DNA of 64,000 nucleotides. Source: Tridacna crocea (lineage: Eukaryota; Mollusca; Bivalvia; Cardiida; Cardiidae). The position numbers and the translations under genes were made by a program. Shown here one piece after another: positions 12,190 through 23,155 of this stretch. The stretch lies in contig OX031068.1 of NCBI GenBank assembly GCA_943736015.1, forward strand, positions 31,120,296 to 31,184,295, given 5' to 3'. Positions within the stretch are counted from its first letter, which is position 1. Every line of letters starts with the position of its first letter. The notes below the pieces were generated by a model that had not been told where the DNA came from, ran no database searches, and saw only the letters and a program-made list of their open reading frames with translations.

Positions 12190-12513
12190 CTAGAGCTATC
12201 ACTAAATGTGATTATACTCCCCCTCCCACCCCCACCCCAGCTCCTTGTCACAAAGCAGGTCTTTGTTACATAACAGAAAATGGTTCAGTACAAAAGTAGA
12301 GTTGAAAAAGTTCAAGGGGAGATAATTCCGTAATGAATTGCAGCAGTGTCAAGAAAATTGCACTTGCACAAATTCATAATTTGAGTTCAAAACTTGGAAA
12401 ACTGTAAGAGTATTGCTGAGGACAAATTTGTGTCTATGGACAGACCGACGGACAGACAGCCATGAGGATTCCAATACCCCCCCCCCCTCCACAACGCTGT
12501 GGGGGTATCATAA
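12190..12513. mobile_element. Short repeat with C-tract/G-tract ends (type H)
   Basis: It starts CTAGAGCTATCACTAAATGTG with a C-rich run, has GGACAGACCGACGGACAGAC near the end, and closes with a C-run hairpin to GTGGGGGTATCATAA. It shares this plan with the copy at 52650-52803. Confidence 0.55.
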
Positions 12514-12557
12514 CAAATTTGGGACTTAATCATATTGAAAGTATTTGCAGATGAAAA

Positions 12558-12786
12558 TTTTACCCTTTACCAAACAATCCCTCATTTTTACAACGCTGAG
12601 ATAGATGCCTGTTGAAAACATTGTGAGAAAAGGAGAAAATGCTGGTGACCAGCATTTTCTCCTTTTCCCACAGTGTTTTCTACCCTGCTGGAAACAAATT
12701 TCACTTTTTTAGTCAAGTTCATTTTGTCGTCTGCAAGTGCTTTCAATTTGGACCATTCTAAATTTTGTCATTTGGTAAAGGGTTAA
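12558..12786 (+). mobile_element. Family A MITE
   Basis: Intact, with centre CTGGTGACCAGC and end TTTGGTAAAGGGTTAA. Confidence 0.85.
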
Positions 12787-12940
12787 AAGTGACTGAAACA
12801 ATGTGGCTTTGTGAAATGTTTACTCTTTTGAAATGTTTACCCATTTATCAAGAAATTCAATGTGAAATTAATGCCTACTACAATTTTTACAATTTTCACA
12901 CCATTATTACTTGTAAAATTGTTTCTAAAATCATTGGTTG

Positions 12941-13190
12941 TATTGGGGTTTAACGCCACTTTAACAGCTAAGGTCATATCATGGTGGTCGGTGACGCACA
13001 TGTGTTTCCTGGCTTCCTCATACCAGTACTAACACAACTTTCTTTCCAAAGCCACCTACTACTTTTCTCACATGCTTCAGCAGAGGTGAGAGGCGAAAAA
13101 ATCGCCTGAAAGAAAGTTTGCCTCAACCGGATATCGAACGCACAACCACCAGGTCACGAGTCCCGACACGCTCACCACTGAGCCATTATA
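12941..13190 (-). mobile_element. tRNA-derived SINE, near complete
   Basis: Minus strand: box A-like TGGCTCAGTGGTGAGCGTG, box B-like GTTGTGCGTTCGATATCC, a central domain with GAGGCAAACTTTCTTTCAGG, and a tail CTTTAACAGC (plus view) with GTTAAACCCCAATACA. This is the layout of molluscan tRNA SINEs. Confidence 0.7.
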
Positions 13191-13292
13191 AAATCAGGAA
13201 AAAAGGCTTTCAAACAGCATTTCATCCTTTTCCCCCAATGTTTTCAAAACACTTCTTCCTTATGGTCCTTAAAACATCTGTGAGGTAAAAAG

Positions 13293-13481
13293 TTAACTCA
13301 TTACTAAACAACAAAATTCTACGTACGTCGAAATCGAAGGCATTTGCAGACAACAAAATGAAAGTGACTGAAAATTTGAAACTGTTTCGTGAAAGGTAGC
13401 ATTTTCTCCTTTTGCCACAATGTTTTCTAGGGCTTCTTTCTCTGGTACATCAAAAGTAGGGATTGTGTGGTAAAGGGTTAA
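13293..13481 (-). mobile_element. Family A MITE, one stem arm deleted
   Basis: Both TTAA ends intact. Only the CATTTTCTCCTTTTGCCAC arm remains. A decayed partial copy precedes it (13195-13296). Confidence 0.75.
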
Positions 13482-13578
13482 GCAGCTTAACTCTGACCTC
13501 TAAAGTCATGCATGAAGTCTATGGTTTGAGTATTAAAGTCTTGGTTTTACTGTCAGGAAATCCTGCAATGATTATAAA

Positions 13579-13767
13579 GAGCTCCAGGTAAGAGAGAGTG
13601 ATGGTATTTTAAATCCACTATTTCTCTCCCAAACCCTAAGTTGTGGGTACTCATTAGAATCGTCTCAACGAGACGATTCTAATGAGTACCCATAACAAAG
13701 GGTTTTGTAGAGAATTATCATTTTTTTTCTATTTTGGGATTAAAATCAATCCCTCTATCTGGAGCTC
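13579..13767. mobile_element. Family B MITE
   Basis: GAGCTCCAGGTAAGAG and ATCTGGAGCTC are terminal inverted repeats. The stem is GTACTCATTAGAATCGTCTC, loop AAC, then the exact inverse. Confidence 0.8.
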
Positions 13768-13911
13768 GTACTATATGTTGAAGGCACTTATATATTAGAG
13801 TGTTCTTGAGTAAGTGACTGTCAAGCCAATACTGGAAAATCCAAGGGAAAACATGAATAATAGATCTGTTGCTGTAACATGTATGACATGCTGTTGAAAG
13901 TAAAAGTGGCC

Positions 13912-14059
13912 CTAGACACATTTCAAAAAACATTCTCTAAAACATTGTGATAAAACAACCTTCACATGCTTTTCTTTCTGCACAGCTTCTATTTTCATGT
14001 CTTTTACTTCCGCTTTATATGTAGTATTGTCGATTGTTACAGAGACTGTCAAGGTCGTG
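13912..14059 (-). CDS. Exon 3 (terminal) of a small unidentified protein gene
   Basis: This is the last coding exon of the 103-residue protein that starts at 19552. It is preceded by a strong acceptor (long pyrimidine tract, then CAG at 14060-14062). It completes a Gly codon split 2+1 with exon 2 and runs 48 codons to a TAG at 13912-13914. The protein part is rich in alternating beta-type residues (LTVSVTIDNTTYKAEVKD) followed by a Lys-rich segment and a Cys-containing tail (SQCFRECFLKCV). I do not recognise the family. The hydrophobic, Cys-rich last 16 residues look less conserved in style than the rest, so an unrecognised downstream splice is possible, though no good donor is visible. Confidence 0.72.
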
Positions 14060-14099
14060 CTGAAAAAAAAAAAAGAAACTGAACTGATTTTAGTGTTTA

Positions 14100-14828
14100 T
14101 AGGCCTTTCAAAACTTAACACTTAATGACCCTTTCACAACTTAAGTCTTAATAGACATTTAAAAAACTTAACTCTAAATGGACCTTTCACAACTGAACTC
14201 TTGATGGGCCTTTCAAAAATTAACTCTCAATGGGCCTTTGACAACTTATCTCTTAATAGATCTTTCAAAACTGAACTCTTAATGGGCCTTTCACAACTGA
14301 ACTCCTAATGGTCCAATCAAAACTTAATCAAAATGGGCCTTTCAAACCTTAACTCTTACTGGACCTTTGACAACTCAACTCTTAATGGGCCTTTCACAAC
14401 TTAACTCTTAATGGATCTTTCACAACTTTACTCTTAATAAACTTTTTATAACTCAACTCTTAATGGACCTTTGACAATTTAACTCTTAATGGGCCTTTCA
14501 CAACTTAACTCTTAATGGATCTTTCACAACTTATCTCTTAATAAACTTTTTACAACTCAACTCTTAAGGGACCTTTGACAATTTAACTATTAATGGATCT
14601 TTGACAACTTAACTCTTAATGGATCTTTCACAACTTAACTCTTAATGGACCTTTGACAATTTAAATATTAATGGATCTTTGACAACTTAACTCTTAATGG
14701 ATCTTTCACAACTTAACTCTTAATGGATCTTTCACAACTTAACTCTTAATGGGCCTTTCAAAACTTAACTCTTAATGGGCCTTTTACAACTTAACTCTTA
14801 CTGGACCTTTTACAACTTAACTCTTAAA
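14100..14828. repeat. 26-bp minisatellite array
   Basis: About 28 units of TTAACTCTTAATGGGCCT + TTCACAAC, with GGGCC/GGACC/GGATC variants, stand in intron 2 of the small minus-strand gene. Confidence 0.9.
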
Positions 14829-15363
14829 TGTGGGTACTTAGAATTTTCACATCGCACCAAATCAAAAAATATCTATATCACTGAAATTTATATGAAAAAA
14901 CAATACAAATGATCAATAATTAAGAATCATAAAATTACCCCCAAAAAATTTTTTGATGGTATTCCCTTAAAAGGCTACGTAGCCTCTTAAGCTATTTTTA
15001 GATTTCAAGCCAAAAATAAAAAAAATGCATTGTGGGAATGTTTAGTGACTGGCATGTGACTAATGACGCTTAAATTCCATTGCATAACAAACATGTATTT
15101 ATTTTTCATAAAATCTTCTTCGAACGCTATGTTTGAAGCTTCATCTGTGTGTTTCAGGCATGTAAACGAGCGAGTTGTTCATGTAAAAATAGAACATGTT
15201 TCCCGTCGATGTTGACCTGTTACATAGTAAATCTCTTATTTCTCGTGTTGTTGGATGGTTTTCGACTACTTGGGTTTTATGAATGATGATTATAAGACTT
15301 TGGGAGTATAAGGATGATATTTTTGTATTTTTGTAAAATTTTCGTTCCAAATTCTGAAGGGCA
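14829..15363 (-). repeat. Interspersed repeat inside the minisatellite
   Basis: The segment 14975-15140 is the reverse complement of 20690-20860. Shared blocks include GGCTACGTAG, GCATTGTGGGAATG, GTGACTGGCATGTGACTAATG and ACGCTTAAATTCCAT. Element ends were not determined. Confidence 0.5.
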
Positions 15364-15470
15364 ACCTTTAATGGGCCTTTCACAACTTTAAATCAATGGA
15401 TCTTTCAAAACTTAACTCTTAATGGTCCTTTCACAACTTACTCTTAATGGCCCTTTCACAACTTTAAACT
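15364..15470. repeat. 26-bp minisatellite, detached block
   Basis: Four units of the same repeat resume after about 535 bp of unrelated sequence, so the array was probably split by an insertion. Confidence 0.75.
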
Positions 15471-15775
15471 GCACTTTTACATATTGTTAAAGTCATAATA
15501 ATTGCCATATTTTTACATGGTAAAGATGAAATTTACTTTCATACTATAAACAGGCCTTTTTTCATTTGGACTTTACTACGACTTAAAATGCGGAAAAGAC
15601 CCGCAAAAAACTATATTGGCAGACTATCATAATGAACACATGTATGAAATTTCATCAGTTTTTGTCCAGAATTTTAGAAGATAACTATCCTTCCCAAATC
15701 TCCACTCCCGAAACTCGGCATAGGATTATTATTGTCCATGACAGACTCCAAACTAGTGTTACTATTCCATGCAGA

Positions 15776-15965
15776 TAGCTCCAGATAAGAGGGCGTGATG
15801 GTACTCTAAATCCATTATTTCTCTTCTAAACCCTTTGTTGTGGGTACTCATTAGAATCATCTCGATGAGACGATTCTGATGAGTATCCACAACATAGGGT
15901 TTAGTAGAGGGTAAATTCAGTTTTCAATTTTGAAATCAAATTCACTCCCTTTATCTGGAGCTCTG
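15776..15965. mobile_element. Family B MITE in intron 2 of the small gene
   Basis: Terminal TAGCTCCAGATAAGAGG and TATCTGGAGCTCTG flank the palindromic core. Possible 7-bp target duplication CATGCAG on both sides, which would suit an hAT-like origin. Confidence 0.75.
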
Positions 15966-16031
15966 CATGCAGACACTAACTGGAGGAATTTTACAGGTCT
16001 ACACAGCTGAAGAACAGCTTATGATACTTAC

Positions 16032-16155
16032 CCATTAAGATCCGCAGTAAAACCATCATTCTTTTTTAGTTTCTTCTTATCAACACAGAACCGAATTGTA
16101 GCTTTGCCAGAACCTGGCTTCCCATCTACATAGTCTGTCTCCTCTTTCAAGGACA
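16032..16155 (-). CDS. Exon 2 of the small unidentified protein gene
   Basis: The exon is 124 nt, bounded by TCTAG (acceptor, 16156-16158) and GTAAGT (donor, 16026-16031). It begins with two bases that complete the split codon left by exon 1 (G|TG, Val) and ends with two bases of the Gly codon finished by exon 3, so all three exons join in one frame without a stop. It encodes residues 14-54, with the charged motifs KEETDYVDGKPGSGKATIRF and CVDKKKLKKNDGF. GKPGSGKAT resembles a P-loop superficially but lacks the GxxxxGK[ST] spacing, so I do not call a nucleotide-binding site. The introns on both sides are full of repeats. Confidence 0.75.
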
Positions 16156-16273
16156 CTAGATAAAACAAGAGAATCATATTGTACATAGGGCCCTGTCATA
16201 GTGCACCTAGCCTCGGTTCCAGTCCATTCATTTTTTTCCTTTTCTATCATTTTGACCTTGCTTTGTCAAAAAT

Positions 16274-17452
16274 AACAAGAGGGTCATGATGGCCCTAAAA
16301 TTGCTAACCTGAGTCTTTTGACCAAACATGACCCATTTTCAATCTCTTTTGAGATATTATGACAAACATTCTACCAAGCTTTTTATGAGTTATTTACCCA
16401 AAATGACCCACTTGGAAACTGGAGCAAGACCCAACATTCTCACCATGTTTCATGAGTATAACATTCGAAATGAGGCCTCTACAAAGTAAACAAGGTTTTC
16501 GAGGAGCTGACCTAGTACCTAGTTTTTGATACGACATAACCAATTTTTGAACTCTTTCAAGATATTATCAAGACAGAAATTCTGACCAAGTTTCTTGAGT
16601 ATTGGACTGAAAATGTGGCCCCTACAGCATTCAAAAAGTTTTTCTAAGATTTGACCTAATTTTTTACCAAAACTACCAATTATCAAACACCTCTGAGATA
16701 TAACAAAAAGAAAAAAAAATTCTGACCAAGTTGTTTTTCTAAGATCTCACCAAGTGACCTAGCTTTGGGCCCATTTTCGAACTCTTTTCAGACATCACCA
16801 AAACAAATATTTTGACCAAGTTTGAAGACTCTCAGACTGAAAATGTGGCCTCCAGGGCATACACAAGGTTTTCCTGAGATTTGACCTAGTGACCTAGTTT
16901 TTTACCACACATGAACCATTTTCAAAGTCATTCAAGGTATCATCAAGACAAGCACTCTGACCAACTTTTAGTAGTATCCAGCTGAAGATGTGGCCTCTGG
17001 AGCATTCACAAGGTTTTTCCAAGATTTGACTTAGTTTTTGACCCAACATAATCCATTTTCTATCTCGTCCAAAATATCGTTTAGAAAAAACATTCTGACC
17101 AACTTTCAAGAGTTTTTGACTGTTTTTGTAGCCTTGAGAGCGTACACAAGATTTTCCCAAGATCTGATCTAGTGACCTGGTTTCCAACACCAAATGGCCC
17201 ATTTTCAAACTCCTTTGAGATATCATCTAGACAAGTATTTTGACCAGTTTTCAAGAGTGTTTGGCTGAAAATGTGGCCTCTAGAGCATACAAAAGGTTTT
17301 CTAAGATTTGACCTAATGACCTTCTGTTTGACCCGATATGACCCATTTTCAATTGGACAAAAAATGTGGACTCCAGAGTGTACACAAGATTTTTCTAAAA
17401 TTTGACCTAGTAACCTGGTTTTTTACCTGATATGACCCATTTTCCACCCTAC
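16274..17452 (-). mobile_element. Pearl/Helentron-like element, one end missing
   Basis: It begins (plus-strand view) AACAAGAGGGTCATGATGGCCC, followed by CTAACCTGAGTC and about eight ~145-bp units with TGACCTAGTTTTTGACC and GAGTATTGGACTGAAAATGT. The opposite hairpin (CTCAGGTGAGCTAAAA) is absent and the array stops in an A-rich run near 17450. It lies in intron 1 of the small minus-strand gene. Confidence 0.7.
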
Positions 17453-17479
17453 TTGAAAAAAAAATAAATTCTTTAGAAA

Positions 17480-17546
17480 CATTTGTCGTCTGCAAGCACT
17501 TTCAATTCAGACCAGTCCAAAATTTTGATCTTTGGTAAAGAGTTAA
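17480..17546 (+). mobile_element. Family A MITE, solo right end
   Basis: TTTGTCGTCTGCAAGCAC to TTTGGTAAAGAGTTAA. Confidence 0.7.
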
Positions 17547-17883
17547 GGTATTATTAATTTGCATTAGAAAAGGTTAACAGTTGTATTTTATTTTGATATC
17601 TCCTTACATGTGACTCAATGAGAGTTAGATGGGACTCAGTTTTCTTACAGGCACTGAGTCCCCAGGTGGGGACTCGGTGAAAAAATTAAAAAATGCCAAG
17701 CCTGTGAATACTACAAATTTTGTAGCAATATACTTACAATGCAGCTATAAGCAATGGTGTCAATGATAAAGCAACAACTTATGAATGAAATAAGAGCAAA
17801 TCAAGGAGTATTGGGTTATGTAAGCACATCCTGTAGTCGTCTGCTACCATATTATTTGGCAAACTTCGAGTGATCCATTAGCT

Positions 17884-18092
17884 TAATTTAAACATATTTA
17901 TTTTACATCTATTGAAAAACAAGTTATTACAACTTATACTAATCTCTCTTGATTCTGCTTCCTGGGAACTACACCAGTGCTTGCACTGAATTTGTGGGCC
18001 AATGAAAAATTCCATAGTATACGCCCGCTGCTGGGTATCTAACTCAGGACCTTAAGGTTTTGAGACCGATGCTCTACCTCACGACCATGGAC
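17884..18092 (-). mobile_element. tRNA-derived SINE, second family
   Basis: Minus strand head GGTGTCCATGGTCGTGAGGT, then AGAGCATCGGTCTCAAAACC. The tail AAATAAATATGTTTAAATT is shared with 29086-29277. Confidence 0.65.
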
Positions 18093-18217
18093 ACCACCTA
18101 GTTATCCACTAATCAAGTTATAAGTACTGTATGTGTAGCAAGTGTTGAAAAGACAATAGGTGATTTGGCCTAGAGGGTAAAATTGCACTGGAAGGGAGTT
18201 TGTAAGGAAGCACTGCT

Positions 18218-18446
18218 TTAACCGTTTACTCCATAGATACTCATTTCTATGCATTGCTTGTAGGAGCCTTTGGAAAACATTGTGGCAAAAGATGAAATTG
18301 CTCATGACGAGCAATTTCACCTTTTGCCACAATGTTTTCTATGCTATCAAAAGGTGTCATATACACATAAAAAACAGCTTCATCCTTACTTTTATTTATG
18401 GTCAATTAGAGATACCATAGAAACACCTTATGGGGTAAAGGGTTAA
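18218..18446 (+). mobile_element. Family A variant with alternative stem
   Basis: The stem GTGGCAAAAGATGAAATTGC pairs with GCAATTTCACCTTTTGCCAC. The outer sequences (ACTCCATAGATACTCATTTC, GATACCATAGAAACACC) are a separate subfamily. Confidence 0.75.
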
Positions 18447-18544
18447 AAGAGGTGTCATATACACATAAAAAACAGCTTCATCCTTACTTTTATTTATGGT
18501 CAATTAGAGATACCATAGAAACACCTTATGGGGTAAAGGGTTAA
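18349..18544. repeat. Recent 98-bp tandem duplication
   Basis: 18349-18446 and 18447-18544 are almost identical (GGTGTCATATACACATAAAA ... TGGGGTAAAGGGTTAA). It duplicates the right part of a family A variant, leaving two TTAA ends. Confidence 0.85.
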
Positions 18545-18661
18545 AAGAATTTTACCTCAGTGCAAACTGATGTAGACTGGTTATCCCAGACTTGCACCTT
18601 AACAAGCAGACTGTCCCTTCACATTACTGACCAGCATAGATTTAATTACCTGTATATCAGC

Positions 18662-18837
18662 TTAACCCTTTACCCCATAAGGCATTTCTAAGGTATCTCA
18701 AATTGACCCTAAATAATAGCAAGGATAAAGCCGTTTCTTACGTGTATGTGACACCTTTCGATAGCATAGAAAGCATTGTGACGAAAGGTGAAATTACTCG
18801 TCGTCTTTTTTCAAAAGGCTCCTGCTTTACTGGGTTA
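18662..18837 (-). mobile_element. Family A variant (same subfamily as 18218), decayed
   Basis: CCCCATAAGGCATTTCTAAG is the inverse of the right end at 18218-18446. The stem is partly lost. Confidence 0.65.
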
Positions 18838-19512
18838 AGGTATATTAACCCTTGGGCTACTACGCTCGAATTTATGACCTTTTGTGGACAGTGTAGGTCA
18901 AGATCAGACTGCACACTGCATGCAGCCATAAGTAAACAATTTGACATTCATAATACAGGCATATTCTATATTACTTACTGATACTTTTTTAGAGTATGGA
19001 TATCATTGATAATATCTGACAACATGTAAAAGTATAGTTCCCAAAGTTGCAAAAGTTGCAGAAGAGAATGCATGCATTTGTATTTTGTTATTTTCTTTTT
19101 TATAACAGGTTGGTATGCATTGTTATATACGATGGGTGATATCTACAGCGTGAAAATAGGTACATGTACTACTGGTCAGAATAGTCATTTACATTCTACA
19201 TTTTATTGCAGCCGACTGGGGGACATATATCTATGGCATTCCCCTAGACTACTAATTTGTAAAGGATAGTTCAAAAAGGGAGTTCCTATGTGACTTAGTT
19301 ATTAAGTGTATAATTTCTATCCCATACATAGTTCAAACATCTACCATTTGATTTGCAACTTCAATCCATTTTAATCATTCAGTGTCGACCAATTACAGTG
19401 CTGACAGCACTTTGATTTTGAAATTTTGAAATTGCAGATGTTTTCAATGGGACAAGTCTAAAATTTTTTTGTTTGGTAATTTAAGTACAAAAATACAATC
19501 ATATCTGCATAC

Positions 19513-19592
19513 CTGTATAGAAACGAGATATTACAGGGTTGCCTGCAGCCATTTTACTATATGTCCTTCAACCTCTAGCAGATATTTCCTAG
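19513..19592 (-). CDS. Exon 1 (start codon) of the small unidentified protein gene
   Basis: The ATG is at 19552-19550. Thirteen codons (MAAGNPVISRFYT) plus one base are followed by the donor GTATGC at 19512-19507. Bases 19553-19592 are probable 5'UTR, preceded by a good acceptor (pyrimidine tract, TTACAG) at 19593-19595, so a further non-coding exon should lie upstream. An in-frame TGA in the UTR supports this start. The mature protein is about 103 residues (13 + 1 + 40 + 1 + 48), with no signal peptide or membrane segment, so it is likely soluble and intracellular. Function unknown. Confidence 0.7.
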
Positions 19593-19614
19593 CTGTAATA
19601 GAAAAAAAAAATCT

Positions 19615-19842
19615 TTAACTCTTTACCAAACGACATAATTTTGGACCTGTCCAAATTGCAAGCATTTGCAGACGACAAAATTAATGTGACTGCGAAATTG
19701 AAATTTGTTTTGGGAGGACAAGAAAAGATTGTGGGAAAAGGAGAAAATGCTGGTCACCAGCATTTTCTCCCTTTTCCACAATGTTTCTTTAGAAAGCTTT
19801 TATCTCAGGGTCGTGAAAACCAGGGATTGTTTCGGAAAGGGT
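19615..19842 (-). mobile_element. Family A MITE
   Basis: CCAGGGATTG subtype with perfect stem. It abuts the family B copy at 19843. Confidence 0.85.
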
Positions 19843-20133
19843 AGGGCTCCAAATAAAAGGGAACAATGGTATTCTTAATTCATTATTCTCTTCCAAACCC
19901 TGTATTTTGGATACTCATTAGAATTGTCATGTTAAGATGATTCTAATAAGTACCCATAATGTAAGGTTTGGTGCAAAATATTAAATATTTTTAATCTTAA
20001 CCCTTTACCAAACAATCCCTGGTTTTTACGACCCTGAGTCAGAAGCCTTTTGAAAACATTGTGGGACCAGTCTAAAATTTTCTCATGTGGTAAAGAGTTA
20101 GAAGTTAGAACTATTCCCGTAGCTGGAGCTCTG
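19843..20133. mobile_element. Family B MITE interrupted by a family A MITE
   Basis: The family B sequence 19843-19996 continues at 20101-20133 (ends CTGGAGCTCTG). A 104-bp family A copy sits between. Confidence 0.75.
19997..20100 (+). mobile_element. Family A MITE, internally deleted, nested in family B
   Basis: The left half jumps from CATTGTGGG directly to ACCAGTCTAAAATTTTC, removing one stem arm and the middle. Confidence 0.8.
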
Positions 20134-20197
20134 TTGTTGCAATGTTCAGAGTGATGCTATTTACAATTTCTTAACCCATTATCACACAACCACATGT

Positions 20198-20425
20198 TTA
20201 AACCATTACCACACAATCCCTACTTTTGACGCCCCTGAGAAGAAGCCTTTTGAAAACACTGTGGGAAAAGGAGAAAATGCTGGTAACCAGCATTTTCTCC
20301 TTTTCCCACAGTGTTTTCTACCCTTCCCAGAACAAATTTCAATTTTTCAGTTACCTTTATTTTGTTGTCTGCAAATGCTTTCAATTTGGACCAGGCTAAA
20401 ATTTTCTCGTGTGGTAAAGGGTTAA
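20198..20425 (+). mobile_element. Family A TTAA-ended palindromic MITE (reference copy)
   Basis: Family A elements are ~225 bp. Plus orientation: TTAACCCTTTACCACACAAT..., CGACCCTGAGAAAGAAGCC, a palindrome CATTGTGGGAAAAGGAGAAA / TTTCTCCTTTTCCCACAATG around GCTGGTAACCAGC, then TTTTGTCGTCTGCAAATGC, TTTCAATTTGGACCAGTC and TTTGGTAAAGAGTTAA. No coding capacity. The TTAA ends and nested copies point to a piggyBac-type mobilising transposase (inference). This copy is intact and shows the paired CACTG/CAGTG stem variant. Confidence 0.9.
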
Positions 20426-20591
20426 ACCATCCTAAAGAAAAAGCTTTTTAAAAACAAGGAAAAAGAGAAATGCTGGTAACCAGCATTTTCTCGTAATATT
20501 TTCTATGATCTTTCTATAGACTCATGCTTAGTTTCAACTCACATTCTCACCAAATTTTGTCTTGTCTGCAAAGCTTTCAAGTTTGCAATCT

Positions 20592-20861
20592 ATAAGGTGG
20601 CCCTCCGAATTTCGGGACGAAAATTTTACAGAATACATCTATCTTTACATTAGAAGCTCGCTCATTTATGAATCAGAAATACACAGACAAAGCTTTAAAC
20701 ATAGGGTCCGAAAAATACATTATAGAAAATAATTACAGGTTTTTTATGTTATGGAATTTAAGCGTCATTAGTCATGTGCCAGTCACTTGACATTCCCACA
20801 ATGCTTTTTTTTAAATTTCTGGTGCAAAATTTAAAAATACCTCAAGAGGCTACGTAGTCTT
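20592..20861 (+). repeat. Interspersed repeat, partner of 14829-15363
   Basis: It carries GGAATTTAAGCGTCATTAG, CATGTGCCAGTCAC and GAGGCTACGTAG in inverted order relative to the intronic copy. It abuts a family A MITE at 20862. Confidence 0.5.
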
Positions 20862-21010
20862 TTAACCCTTTACCACACAATTCCGACGTTTATCGACCCT
20901 ATGAAAGACAGCTTATGAAAACATTGTGGGAAAAGGAGAAAATGCTGGTAACGAGCATTTTCTCCTTTTCCCACAATGTTTTCTACCCTTCCCAAATCGA
21001 ATTTAAACAA
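20862..21010 (+). mobile_element. Family A MITE, right part missing
   Basis: Stem complete. It stops near CCCAAATCGAATTTAAAC, close to the tandem-core element at 21028. Confidence 0.75.
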
Positions 21011-21027
21011 GCAATTTCGTTGAAATG

Positions 21028-22489
21028 ATATCCCCCGCCGAAAAAGACCTTTTTTGATACAAATGTATAGGAGGTATTTGGTTTTGCATGTACATGTGGC
21101 CTTTTTGTTATTGGTCCATGATGAAATTATACATTAAGCTCCCTTGTTCCATGGCACAGGATTTCATTACATAAAAAAATATAAAAGAGGTCCATAACAG
21201 GATTATACATTAAGTATCCTTTTGGCAGAACTTGGCATTTCATAAAAGTTGGAGATACACTGACAAAAAACGAAATTTGACATAAAGTCCCCTTTTTCAA
21301 TGATACAGTGATAAATTGCAAAACCCTGACAACATGTGCTAGGTCGCATGATCTGTGAAAATCTCGTCCAAATCTGTTGAGATATGTCCTGTAATTAAAG
21401 AGATACAGGTGAAAAATGAAATTATTACATGCAGCTACAAATCCCAAAACCTTGTCAATATGGCGTAGGTCACAGGATCATGTGAAAACTCCATCCAAAT
21501 CTGCCAAGAAATGTGGGAGGTGTTGTGTTAGGTCACATGATAATGTAAAAATTCCATTCAAATCTACCAAGAAATGTGGGAGGAGTTGCCTTCACAAGAA
21601 ATAGAACAAAATAAAACATAAAGCCCCCTTTTTTCATGACGCAGCCACAAATTGCAAAACCTTGAGAACATGTGATAGCTCAGATGATAAGAAACATTCT
21701 GTGAAAATTCCATTGAAATCTGTCAAGAAATATGGGATGAGTTGCATTCACAAGAAATAAAATGAAATAAAACATGAAGCCCCCTTTTTTCATGACACAG
21801 CTAAAAAATCGTAAAACCTTGAGAATAGGCGATAGGTAAAATGATGAGAAACATTCTGTGAAATTCATTTCAATTCTGTCAAGAAATATGGGACTAGCTG
21901 CATTCACAAGAAATAAAATGAAATAAAACATGAAGCCCCCTTTTTTCATGATGCAGGTACAAATCGCAAAATGTTGACAATATGCTATAGGTGACATGAC
22001 AAGAAATATTCTGTCAAAATTCTATTCAATTCCATCGAGAAATGTGGAATGAGTTGCCTTCAAAAGAAATGGAATGAAATATAACATGAAACCCCCTTTT
22101 TCCATGACACCTTATTACAAAAACAAGGGCAAATAACTGTGGTGTTGCACGGTCAATGTAGGTGAAACTTTTTTTCCTGCATTTCCTAATGGAGGTTGGC
22201 AGATGTGACAAGTTCCATGTAAAAACTTTGTATAGTTTTGAAGAGAAGACTCCAAACATTAAAAGTGTACTTAAGTGTAACTTAAGTGAAACTTAAAAAC
22301 GCTCTCAGTCGGCCATTTTGCATCGAATCAAAAAAACAAAAAAAAATCTCTGGAGAATGGGTCATTGTACATGTGTATAAAGTTTCACGAAATTCCATCC
22401 AATGGTATTGGAGATATTTGCCGGGACGGACACATGGACAGATGGACAACGCTAAAAGTATATCCCTCCGCCTACGGCGGGGGATAATA
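21028..22489. mobile_element. Tandem-core element with TATCCCCC/GGGGGATA ends
   Basis: ATATCCCCCGCCG at the left is the inverse of CGGCGGGGGATAAT at the right. The core is about five units of ~150 bp, each with CATGAAGCCCCCTTTTTTCA and TCTGTCAAGAAATATGGGA. A GGACGGACACATGGACAG tract precedes the right end. This is the same plan as the other tandem-core elements, with different sequence. Confidence 0.65.
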
Positions 22490-22664
22490 AGTAAGTAACT
22501 AAGTAAATTTTTTATTATAGTGACATGTGTTATACTACAGTTTGACGAATACAAGATATATAAGAAATTCAACACCCGGCCCCATGGGCCTATATGTCAC
22601 CTAAACGATAAATAGAACATAGATAGAAAATGAATGGTGGGTTACTGAAAGATAATAGAACGAA

Positions 22665-22735
22665 GCAAATGAATGAATGAACGAATGCAAGAATGAATAA
22701 ATAATTGAACAAATGAATGAATTAATGAATGATAA
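22665..22735. repeat. Degenerate (AATG)n microsatellite
   Basis: Runs of AATGAATGAATGAACGAATG. Confidence 0.85.
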
Positions 22736-22814
22736 ATATTTGATTCACATATTTTTTGTTGTCTGCAAATACTTTAAAACTGGACTAGTTTAAAATTTTC
22801 TTGTTTGGTAAAGA

Positions 22815-23113
22815 GTTCAACTCTTCACCACACAATCCTGACTATTAATGACCCTAAGAAATAGCTTATGAAAACATGGTTGGAGCAGGAGAAAATGTTG
22901 ATAACCAGCATTTTCTACTTTTCCCACGATGTTTTCTACCCTTCCCAAATGAAATTTCAACTTGTTATTCACATTTATTTTGTTGTCTGCAAATGCTTTC
23001 AATTGGACTAGTACAAAAATTCAAATGATCAGTAATTTAGAATCATTTACTTCGTTGGCTGCAAATGCTTTCAGGTTAGACTAGCCCAAAATTTTTTTGT
23101 TCGATAACGAGTT
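22815..23113 (+). mobile_element. Family A MITE with repeated right region
   Basis: GTCTGCAAATGCTTTCAATT occurs at ~22985 and a second CTGCAAATGCTTTCAGG block at ~23050 before the terminal GAGTTAG. A solo right end precedes it (22745-22818). Confidence 0.65.
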
Positions 23114-23155
23114 AGAGACATCTCTACAGCCAGAGAGTAAACAACACAAACACTG

